Shown in pieces: positions 26,701 through 38,700 of a stretch of 64,000 bases of DNA. The position numbers and the translations under genes were made by a program. The notes under the pieces are model-generated. The model was not told where the DNA came from. It did no database searches and saw nothing but the letters and a program-made list of their open reading frames with translations. This DNA is from Leuctra nigra (taxonomy: Eukaryota; Arthropoda; Insecta; Plecoptera; Leuctridae): contig OW203762.1 of assembly GCA_934045905.1 (NCBI GenBank), positions 26,568,345-26,632,344 on the forward strand, given 5' to 3'. Position 1 is the first letter of the stretch; each line of letters starts with the position of its first letter.

Positions 26701-29700
26701 TTGCAGACCCTAATTTTTTGATATTTGTCGATTGGTTCAAATTTAAAAAAAAAAAATCCGATTGGTAGATTTAGTCAATTTGAAATTTTGGCCAAGTCAT
26801 TGCAACCAACATTAGGTCTGTTCGTTTTGCTTACTGCAGTTGCAGTAGCAGCAGCTTACAGTAGGCCCTGGTAACTCTTGCAGTAGCTTACAAAACGAAC
26901 GTATTTGCAGCAGGATGGCAGGCTGGCCTTTTCCTATCGGTTGGGAGGTTTGTGAATTTGGCGGGAAGAATGTAAAAATAAGTGAGGTTATGTTCTGCAT
27001 TTATAGAGTTCTTGTCTAATCCCAATGCATTTTTATATAAATATGTATCATTTCATAACATGTAACTAAACTAAACTCTGAAACAAATACTCATTTCCCT
27101 CCTCCTTAGGCGTTTTTTCACTATCCATCCATAAGAAACACATTTTACATTTCAAACATGGGCCATTTTGCCGCCTACTGCAAAGTTACTGCATTTACAT
27201 CACCTCCCTACCCAGCTGTAAGAGCAGTCACTGCGCAGCTACTGTCAGTGTCAAATCGAACACAATCGCAGTGACGGAACAGCAAGTTTGATGCAAAACG
27301 AACGGATTTGCAGTGAGCAGTAAAGTGCAGTAAGCAAAACGAACAGACCTTTTGTCTCAAATCTTACCTACAAAGTTTCAGTTAAATCCTCCATTGGTTA
27401 AAATTTTAAAAAATCTTCCGATTGGTTGAAATTCTTAATGCTCCGATTAAGTTCAAATTTGGCAAGGTGATGAAGATTGAAGAACAACATTACCTATCTT
27501 ATATTTTATATGTTCTCAGCACAATCTGTCAAGTTTTTACAGGCTTGATGCCATTTAAGAGTTTTGAAGAGCTGTTTAAGGAGATATTTTGAAAAGTACC
27601 AAATTCATGCACGCCACATGGATCTGTTATTAACATACTCCATAGTGTATGGAAGTTGGAAAGTCTCAAAGAAAATCAGAAATAATGTTAGGAGTTATCT
27701 TTGATCAGTGGTTCGTGTTTGATTGTTTGGTTTGAGGTTTTGCACATATCGGTGCTCGCTCATCAACGCATTACACTGAGCAGTTTCCTATTATCGATAT
27801 TATGATTTAGATTATTGTTTTTAATGATGATGAATATTTTGTTATTATATTATGTTATGCTCATGTTATAATTTACCAATTTATTTTAAGGGTATTCAAG
27901 TGATTCCACATGAAATATAAATCACAAAATAGGCCAAACTATTGCTCATTAAAGGAAGAAAATGTATTTTCCTCATTCTATAAGTGATTCTACAACCCAC
28001 TTGATCCTTTTTACCTCCAATATTTCCGTCCCAATTTCTTTTTCACGCAATATTGCTGTTGCATTCAAACAACTCCAGCGACCGCAATTATACTTCTAGA
28101 GACTTGCAAGTGGGCTCATTGTCTTCGTTATGAATAGGTGAAGAAAACGACTACGAGTTTCTGCCAATAACTTTATTTATACCCTGGCCACAGGCAATAC
28201 AGGGATTTCTCTAGATGCCTAGGTAGGTAGTCGCTTTTTTACATATATGAATAATCATGTCAAGTTTCAGCTCTCGATGTTGAACGGTTATTCAGTTGGA
28301 GCTGTTTGTATGAATCGTATTTTACCCATTTGGATCGTCCCGGATAATTTTTTGACTTAGCAAAATCGCTTAAGATTGGTCTCTACTCTCTACTAACATC
28401 TTCTTGCTATATTTACCATAAAATTAAAATCTCCTACCCCTCCTAGAATCCCCTAAATGTGTTTTTGTTACCACAGACATTGTGATCAAGAGATGGGTTT
28501 TACTTTTATGTTGTATTTACATGTGTTATGACAATAAACAAAGAAAAAAAATATCCCAGAAAAATAGTGACATCTATCTCTATCAATTGACGAGTAGAAC
28601 TCTCCGCCCACCGATACGTCACGAGTCACGTGACCGAGCGGCGGGAAAATGATCGAGGGCAAGATCCTCACCGCGCGCCATAGAATTACATAGGGAAGTC
28701 AGTTCGGTTGATGCAAAAATCGTATTTCAGTGACGAAAATGGCAACGAAATGTGTTGTGTCGGGGTGTAACATCAGCACAAAGGTTTCCAAAATAACATT
28801 TCATGGATTGTCTAGTAACTTTGCTGTGAGAAAAAGAGAATTATAAGAATTCGGTGGGATGAACGGCTGTATGCGTGTTGGCAAAGAGACCACGTTTTAT
28901 TGCTTGTTTTATTCCCTACAAACCTATTATCATAAACTTGACTCTTGATCATCCTGCTATATTGGTGATTACCAAGTGCAATCCACACACTTACCTCCAT
29001 ACCTAGACGAAAATATGTACTTCCTTCTAGTTTAGACCTGAGAGTAAAAAATACCACCAACAATCTGTTTGTAGGTAAGTGGGTGGGTATTGGAATCTAG
29101 GCTCTCTAGGTGTAGGTAGGTATGTAGAAATAAACAACAAACCGTCAATAAATCCGTGAATAATAAACATCCGTAATAAAAATAACGTTCACCAGTGAAT
29201 TATTCCTATTTAGTATAACTATAGATTGCTTACACTAATCTAGAGAGTAAGAAATATTCAGCTTCCCGCGCTGTCAAAAGCCAGGTATCAACACATTTTT
29301 CTGAAGTCCATATCTCGGTATAATATCCACTCACAAACAAACTGTAACATTCTTTGAGTAGCCAGTGGCTTCCCACCTTGCCTACATACTTCATAAATGA
29401 ACTTGGATTAAAACAATATGACTTTTTTAACGATTTTATCCACGTAAGTTACTGCAGGAATCTTACGGCATCCCTGCTGGCCGGCAGAACTTGGCCCACA
29501 GTACGTTGCCGGGAGGAGTGGGGGGAGTTAACTCCGCCCCATTCTACTCGTCAATTACTGGTGGATTTTAAAGCTGCTTTCCCTCTGCATCCTCCCCACC
29601 TTGTGCACGCCTAGTTCACGCCAAATTTCTCTTACACAATGTAAAAGTATGAATGAAAGTGCAGAATTACCGTCTTGGACGCTCGCACGGAATCTGAGCG

Positions 29701-32700
29701 AGGTTTTTCTTGAATCTTTTCTTCTGGCTCCGTGTCCTTTTCCTCTGGCTCCGTTTCCGTCTCTTCTGTTTCCATGTCGGTCTTACTGCTCTCAGGATAA
29801 AATCCAGTCTCTGTTAGACAAAACCAGGCGTTAGCTTGTGCATATTTACGAGACAGAAAATCATGACATTGAGTGTGAATGCCCCAGTGTGACACATTAT
29901 TTTTCAATTATGCTATGGTTTGTTTTACGTATTTCATTTTGTATTTACGTTTGTTGATAAAAGTTTTGTATAAGCAGCTTCCTGCTAACAGTAGTGAGTT
30001 TTCGAATTTAAGTAGTCAGTCTTCACATTTCATTAATTTTCCTAGGAGTATTTTCATACCCTTCTTTTGAGATACCTAGTCATATAATTTAGATACTTTT
30101 GGATTGATACAGTTTGTTCAAATCTTCTTTACCAAAGAGAATGGGTTCTTTACAATGATTATGGTGGTGATGGCAACGAAAATGATGTAATACGCTAGAA
30201 CCAACACAACAAAATGAACATCAGCTAGAACTAGGTGGCACATTCAAGTTAGCGGATTCAATTTGGAGAGTTTAGGTTGGCAAAGTGTGAATTCAGGTGG
30301 AAGGTCTGGATGGTGCTGCTTAGTTACAACTTACACTCTAACGGCGTTGTAAGCGTAAATTGAACAGCCTGTAACATCCATTTGATTAAGTTGCTGAATT
30401 TTGTTATGACTTATTTAACTGTAAAATTATAATCATAATGTGGTTTATACACAGAGAATTGGGGAAAGTTCCCCAATTAGCAACAAATTATAACTATTCA
30501 CAAAATTAGCCTTTGAACAGCACTTGAAGATATTTGTAGAGGAAATGTGCTTGCCTGTTTCAGACTCCTCTACCGGCTGTCCCTTTTCCACCAATGAGGT
30601 CCTCGCACCGACCCGTTTGCTCTCATAGATGTCATCTTCTTCTTCCTGAAGACAGAACAGAATGTTGTGAAGTGTTTTATCAAAGCAATGCAACTGTTTG
30701 TTCTTTTCTGTGCTGAAATGGCAGACATGTGTTTAATTGTGACTGGAGCATATCTGACCCATCAATTTACCTCTGTTTCAATTTCCATCACGGGCATCGG
30801 TGAAATGAGCGTACCCAATGCCAGCACATCCTGTTCATCCTGAAGAGTGTCCTCGATATCAATGATAGGCTCGGGGACGGGCGGTGTCTGTGACAAAAAT
30901 ATAGGAGGGCTGATCAAAAAGTTCCAGGACTGTATGAATGCGCGGCAATGGAGCGTAGGAGAGCAGTGCGGTTGGCAGCATTGTTTAGCATGACTCTTCC
31001 TGAGCACAACTGTTTTTAAGATTTTCGATAACCTTCTTTATTGTAAAGTTACAGCTGTTATGGTGAAACAAGATTTTTGTGTTTGGCGATTTTGTGATAA
31101 TTTGTGAAATTTATCAAAAAGAAGGTCCCTTCAGAGGGTCTCTTCAGTTTTTGGGGTTTGGGGCACGTCTCTTCTCCGGTAATGACATGTTTCAAAAAGT
31201 TTTCCTCGTCATTTGCCATTTCAAGAAGTTCCTGAATTACCATGTCAAGTCAACAAATTTTAACTGAAAGTTGCAGATCAGATGAGTGGCTGAAAGTTTG
31301 TTCCGAGTCTTTTGACCGAAAAAAGAAAACACCGAGCTTTGGTTTGTCAGCAACTTCTTGAAATGGCTTAATTACGATGAAAACTTTTTGGAACGTGTCA
31401 TTACCGGAGAAGAGACGTCCCCAAAACCTCCAAAACTTAAGGACCCGCTGAAGGAACCTTCTTTTTGATGATCAATTTCACAAATTATCACAAAATCGCC
31501 AAACACAAAAATCTTGTTTCACCATAACAGCTGTAACTTCACAATAAAGAAGGATATTGAGAATCTCAAAAAACAGTTGTACTCAGGAAGTCATGCTAAA
31601 CAATGCTGCCAAACGCACTGCTCTCCTACGCTCCATTGCCACGCAATTCAAACAGTCCGCATATTTTTTGAACAGACCTCGGTATGTTCGTAATTTTCAA
31701 CTACGAAGTAGTAACTAATTTTTTCAAAGGTAATTCCGAAGTTTAGCATTTCTCATCGCAAACTTTCTCCATCAACCCCCTACCACAGAATAATCATTCA
31801 CTCAATTATTTCATTTTTATTAGATTCATTAATTTAACTGGATGGATCGTTGTCTATCCAGTATCCACCAATTTTGATATTGTGACTGCAGCGTTAAGGA
31901 GAGAGAAAATGAAAAAGCGATAAATTTGTAGCTAGAATGAATTACTCTTTGTCTTTGAGCTTTGTTGACCTTCCAAAAGTTATGAGTGTATTCTAATTTC
32001 ATAGCTTCACTGGTATTGAAATTCCATGTAATATGCAACTTTCATTCAAAATATAACTGCTCATAACTTCTAGAACCCCCAAAATTTATCCATAACATTT
32101 TTGCAATATTTGCCCTTTTTCATCATTGGACAGAATATAATTGCCATTCACAAAGATAGTCTAACTTTAACTCGGTGCATCGAAAATAATATGTATGGAT
32201 ATTGATTTCCTTGATTTTGATTTTATTGATTTTATTGATTATTGAAGAAAGTGGAGCCAAATGAGGGGGATGATACACAAACACTAATTTATGCGGATGA
32301 TGTGGTGGTGTGGGGAGAAACTAGGGAGGAAGTGCAGTTAAAGATTGATAAGTGGAGTGAAGAGACAGAGAAGATGGGTTTGAGAATAAGCGAAGAGAAG
32401 AGTGAAGTAATGACAATGGAACGGAAGAAGATAAGACAAGGACATGCCAGAATCAAGATGAGAGATGGATGGTTGAAGGAAGTAGAGGAATTTAAGTACC
32501 TGGGGAGCCTGCTCACCAACAAGGCAAAAGTAGATAGAGAAGTACAGGAAAGAAGAAGGAAAGCGGAGTGTTTCTATCAGGCAGTGAGGAAGTTGCTTTG
32601 GCATGAGAAGTTTCCAAAAGTGTGTAAAATGATAATGTATAAAATGTATTTCCTGCCAATTCTAACACACGGGGCAGTGACGTGGTCAGCGGGAGGACAG

Positions 32701-35700
32701 GAAATGGATCAGCTTCAGGCAGCGGAGATGAATTTCTTGAGGAGTGTGAAGGGAGTCACAAGAATGGACAAGATCCGAAGTAAGAAGATAAGAAGTGAGC
32801 TGGGGGTAGAGAGATTGGGGTTTAAATTGGGCAGAGAGAGGCTTCGATGGTTTGGCCACATGAAGAGGATGGGAACAGGGCGAGTGCCACGGCAGGTGTT
32901 TGAGTCGGCTACTTCGGGACCACGTAGAGTAGGAAGACCAAGAGAGAGGTGGATTGGAGTTATTAAGGACGATGTTTTGGAGAGAGGGGGAAGTTGGAGT
33001 GAGTTGGAGGCTGAGAGACAGTGGGAGGACAGAACAAGGTGGAGGCAATTTGTGGAACAATTGGAAGCGGAGGAAGAAGAAGAAGACGAGGAGGAGATGC
33101 CAGGCGTGGCCAGCCAGTCTCCAGTAGTCCTGCGGCCCTAGTGTTGGTGGGAACACCCACCCCCTGACCCATTAAATTGGAACCAGCGGATAGATTATTA
33201 TTATTATTGATTTCCTTTTTTTTCATTTTATATACGTACAAGTCAGTATTTTGAGGAATACTATTGGCGCACAAAACAATGTGGGGAGTGTGAAGTGACA
33301 CTCCCCAAACGACAGGCCCGGGAAAATTTTGAAATTCCAAAGTGAATTTGGACCATCTATACGTTTTGGTCATTTGGACAATAATTTTCACAAATAATTA
33401 AGAGATTATGTTGAAAAAAATAATCGTAAACTCCAAATTAGGAGAGAATGGAAGAAGAAGTACACTTCTTACACAAATTTATATCTAATATTTTTTATTG
33501 GGTTTTTATTTTAAATGTAAAAGCTATGGATATTTCTTGAAAGCTCCGCAGACCCCAGTTTAAGAATCACTGTAGGTACTATCTAACTAATACACCACTG
33601 GTATTCCGGTTGAGCATATTATAACCTAATAATCCATCCCTGGTTCCATCATATTAGGTCGGGGGTGTCACCAACTCTAGGGATGCAGGATTAGTTAAAA
33701 CCAGTTGGCATTAGCTCCTCATGTTCCTCATCTTCTTCTACAATAGGTATTCTACCACTAGGAAAACGCTCAGTGTAACGCGTTGATGAGCGAGCACGGA
33801 TACGCGCAAATTCTCGAACCGGAAATGCGTACACAACGCACAGAAAACATATACATCCATATTGAATTGATTATGATATCAACTTAAAAGTGTATGCTTT
33901 TCATCGAAACTTTAAAATAGCATCTAAGCACCTGGTTCATAAAGCAAATCAGAATCAATTTTCAATTGGCACTGGAAAACATTCATTTCGATACTTCATT
34001 ACTGACAGATATTCGGATACACGCAACACCTCGAACCGAAATTATGTCTATCGAATGTCATTAAAAGCCATTAATTCTTTAGTTTCGTCACATACTTGTA
34101 TAAAAATCTCCAAAATCTCCAAAAATATTGGTGCCAATCCTTGCTTAGTTTTAAGTTGATCGATTAAACCTTTATGATTGAACGGTTCCTTGTTAATTTT
34201 CAAAAATCACAGGATCTCGTTCAAAAAATATACCTGGGACCACCCATATGATATGATATGTAAAGTGTGTACACAATATCAGATCAATCTGTTGAACGGT
34301 CATTATAAGTTTCATATCGTTTAAAACTTTCTGCTCTAACTACCTTGCCTTGAACTGTAGATTCGAAGTCGCCGTGAATTTGACAGCCAACACGCAAAAT
34401 GTCCCTAAAATGACAAAAACTTTTGAAAATAACGTCAGATTAGAGTGAAAATTGGCAAAAATACTTTAAATGTTGGTACCAATGACCATGCGAAGTTTTT
34501 AGCTGGTCGGTCAATCGGTTCCAGTTTAAATTTCAAAAAATCACAGGAAAAATGGTTTTAAATTTGAACCAATTGGAGGATTTGGCTGAAATTTTTTTTG
34601 ATTGGGTACAATGTTGGTTGCAATGACTTTGCTAAATTTCAAATTGATCAAACCAACCAATCGAAAGATAATTTTTATAAAATTTGAACCAATCAGGATA
34701 CCGTTCAGAAAAGATCCCAGGGATCGCATGGATTACGTTAGTATGTGTACAAAATTTCAGATCGATTGGTTGTGCGGTTTGACCTGGGCAGTGCAGGCAA
34801 AAAAACAAACCACACAGAGAAAGTGCCATAAGAGTACCGTGGTGATGCTCGCTACGCTCGCTCAACAACATTGAAATAGATACCTATACATCAAATTGAG
34901 CTGCAAATGGCCTGCACGATGTACTTGTTGCACATGTAAGTAATTTGTTATGTCAGCAAGCCTCCTTGGTTGTAGTCAGTCTTACATTATAGACAAACAG
35001 CAGATACAATTAAATGATTCAACATACCTCAACAACAGCAGCCGCAGGCAGCACGGTTACAACTGCAACAGACAGAATGGCAGTTTAGTTCCAGACACGT
35101 CGTATGTCGTATTGTTGTGTTTGAGAAAATAACAAATTTTAGAATGTATTCAACAATTCATAGCTTGCATGAACTTCTTTTGTTTTATATCAGCAATGCA
35201 AAATTATCGAATTTTCCACCTGAGGACGGACATTACGTTGGCACGTTGCCGGGTCAGATTTATAACTTAATTGAGGTAAATCGATGTATTTTTGTAACAT
35301 GAGTGGTTTCTCTTCGTACTAAAGATATCTCCGGAGCCTATACAATTTCCTAGGTAGCCATTAAGGTAGTACCTTCATTATACATATACAAAAAAATAAA
35401 AATCTTGAAATTACAAGTTCAGAAAACGTTTTCCTACATTTCAACTATATTTAAGTATAAATGAATCATAAAATGTCATTTAACTTGCAACCCCTGTCGT
35501 ATAGCGAGGTTTCAATTTATTGCCTTCCGAGAATGAACAAAACTGTAACACAGGAGGTATAGGGAAATCATTTAGTTTTTGGTTGATAACTTTTAAAATA
35601 GCACACGTTGGTATTGTTTTAAATTTTTTTCCTAATAGAATGTCCAACTATCTATCTAGAAATCAGTTTTTTGAAAAAACGTTGAACCTCAGTAAAATTA

Positions 35701-38700
35701 AAAACTCAAAAATAGCATGAAAATCGTCATGATTTTAATGGCCCCCATAAGACAACATGTTAAAAATAGGAATTTATAGCTACAATATCTTAAAATCTAG
35801 ACACGAGAAGTTGTTCATATTTCACAGTATCGTGTAAATAGTGATTGTTGATACCTCTGCCAAAAATAGGCTTATTTGGAAGATATGAGATATCAGTTGT
35901 GCTACCTTAACTATAAAATATCGTCAAAAAAGCAGAGAATCACAGCGACAATGAGATGACATCACATGCAACCGATGAATACCTACATATTATTACGGTT
36001 TTGCAATATATTTGCGAATTATTGAATAATTATTCAAATCTATTGACATTAATTATAATCACAAGTATAAAACAAAATAATTATGTCAATTATGAGAAAT
36101 AGCCGCGAAGTCAGTGTACTGTTTATCCGAGAAATAAAAGTGAAATGAACAGAATTCCAACAATATAGGTACCTAGCGTTTTAAAGTTATCTGCATATTT
36201 TACAGAGGAAGAAACTGGACGTGACTTTACAGACTTGACTACGTGACGTCGGCAATCACTTATGATGAATGTCACACCGAACACTGGGCGAAATATTGTA
36301 AAATATGATGAAATATAATGAGGTCTTAAGGACCTTGCAAAAACTTCTCTGCATACCATTTAGATGGTCTTTATATGTATGCAAAATGCCAGCTCAATCA
36401 GAGACAGAGTGTGATTTGTGTATCACCACAGGAAAAACAAACAAAAAAAGTATAAGAATAGGGCCTAAATGTGTCAAGAGGAGACCCACTTTACCTGCTC
36501 AATTAAGGACAATTAAAATAGTATTATAATAAAAGGTCATATTTTGAATAGAGGAAAGAAAATGACTAAGCAATAAATAATTGTAATCAGAGCCCTGATT
36601 CTATAACTGCAAAGCGACAAGCAGATCCACTAGCAATGAGATTTTCCCATTAGTTTTATACACAATGCGATTCCGCTAGCAATCAATAATAGTTGTAGAA
36701 TCAGGACCCAGATTCTTTGGTGCTTTGGCAGACATGACGATACATTCCAAAAGACATTAAAAACGAGTTTATTTCGAGCAACTTTTGTAATAAAATAAAA
36801 CAAAAAAGTGTGGGAATTCAAATAATTTTAAAATAATGTCATTCGAAACCAATCCGTGAATACATCATTATAGAAGTGGAAAGACGTTTAGGTGTACAAC
36901 ATCAGTGAATTTGCAGCAATCATTCACAAAACTCAACGGTCTATAACAGATGTGAGTGGAGCAGGTGAAAGAGCCCTACCTGGAGGGACATCGATGGTGC
37001 GAGGTGCCGGCACTGGAATCACCGTCACTCTCTTCATCTCGGGGGCACCGTCAGCCAAGGTCACTCTGTACTCTTGGTCTATAACAGATGTGAGTGGAGC
37101 AGGTGAAAGAGCCCTACCTGGAGGGACATCGATGGTGCGAGGTGCCGGCACTGGAATCACCGTCACTCTCTTCATCTCGGGGGCAACGTCAGCCAAGGTC
37201 ACTCTGTACTCTTGCTGCTCACTGCAAGCAAACACAGCCAATTGTCATCAGTTCGCGATACACGGATCAATTCCACATAATCACGTTGATGTTGACGCTT
37301 TTCATTGAGGTTTATTAATGCATTTTATTTAAGCGCCAGCACCAAACCAATCGTCTGATTAATTTAAAAGCTATAATATTCAGCAAATGTCACCAAGGTA
37401 GTAGGTATGTCTTGTTTTTTATGGTGATAAAATTTTTTGATGTACACTTGGCACAACTAAAAATGATCGCTCAATAAATCTCATTGACTGAAAAATGTTA
37501 GATCGTACCATCTTAAGTCGGTTCAAGTGATCTTGTCTCACTCTAATAGGTGATGATCTCTCATTTCAAAGATAATAACAAGAGGTTCAATAGGATTGTT
37601 ATGGAACACAAATTTTGTTCACCGATCATTTTATTATTTTGCCAATTGTACCTATCTAAACATAATGAAGTCAGTTGCAATGGCTTAAAGTGAACAAAAC
37701 AATGACAAAAATAAAGCACCTAGGTACCTACCTATATTTATTTTGAATTTTCTTTTTCAGACTCTTTTCCAATCAAATATTTGAAAAACGAAGACCATAG
37801 AAAACAGCCACTAGGCAATAAAATTGTCAAGTTCTCCTTTTAGTCGTTCCCCATGGGCCATGACAGTTGAGCAAAAAATAGTCCAAAATAGACTTTGAAT
37901 TCAAGCTATGCATTCATCCAATGCTAACAAGGCAGTACAACGATATTGTTTTAATTTGTTAACATTTAATTCTGTAGAAGTTTCATCATCTAGGAATATT
38001 CAAAATAATTGTTTTGCTGAAAGATTCCACTGAACATTAGGGACATGTTTTCAAAATAGTTCAAGTCCATTTGAGTAGCTAGATTTTTAAAGTTGACTTA
38101 AAATGGCAGATGCAAGTCACCGCAATCACACTGAACATCTAGTTGCTTTCGACATTACGAGATTACAGATTAGTGACGATGGCAAGCCGGTAGATGTAAC
38201 AATAAGGTAGGTAGTACAATTATAAATGATGTGATTGGATGGTTTTAGAGAATGAAAGCAGAGATTTGAATCGACACTTACGTGTTCGGCTTTGGTGGTT
38301 GCTCGATGGTGTGAGTTGATAGATAGCGTAACGCAGCTAACTGGGAAACAAAAGATAAAAAGCAGGAGGTTAGGGTGACAATAACCTACTTGGGGAGTTC
38401 ACTTGATTAGGACTAAATAATTTCCTCTGAATAATCCTTATACAAAGTGATACTGGATGGTGTTTGTATCATTCATAATTGTATCAACTTATCAAGGTTG
38501 GAGTTACATCATATTCAGAATTAATAAATATTAAATATTTTCACAATGTCCTGAACACAGAAATGAAAATGCCGTATTATGAGATGACATTTTGTAATAC
38601 TCAAACCAAAACTTTCCCAATAACATTACGACAACCAAGTTTCGATTCAGTTCTACAAGTATAAGAGAAAACAATGGGGTATGAAACCGAAGATTAGAGC

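Noticed and set aside
32686..33156. Minus-strand frame of 156 codons rich in Pro, Ser and Leu
   Set aside because: It is antisense to the LINE reverse transcriptase frame.
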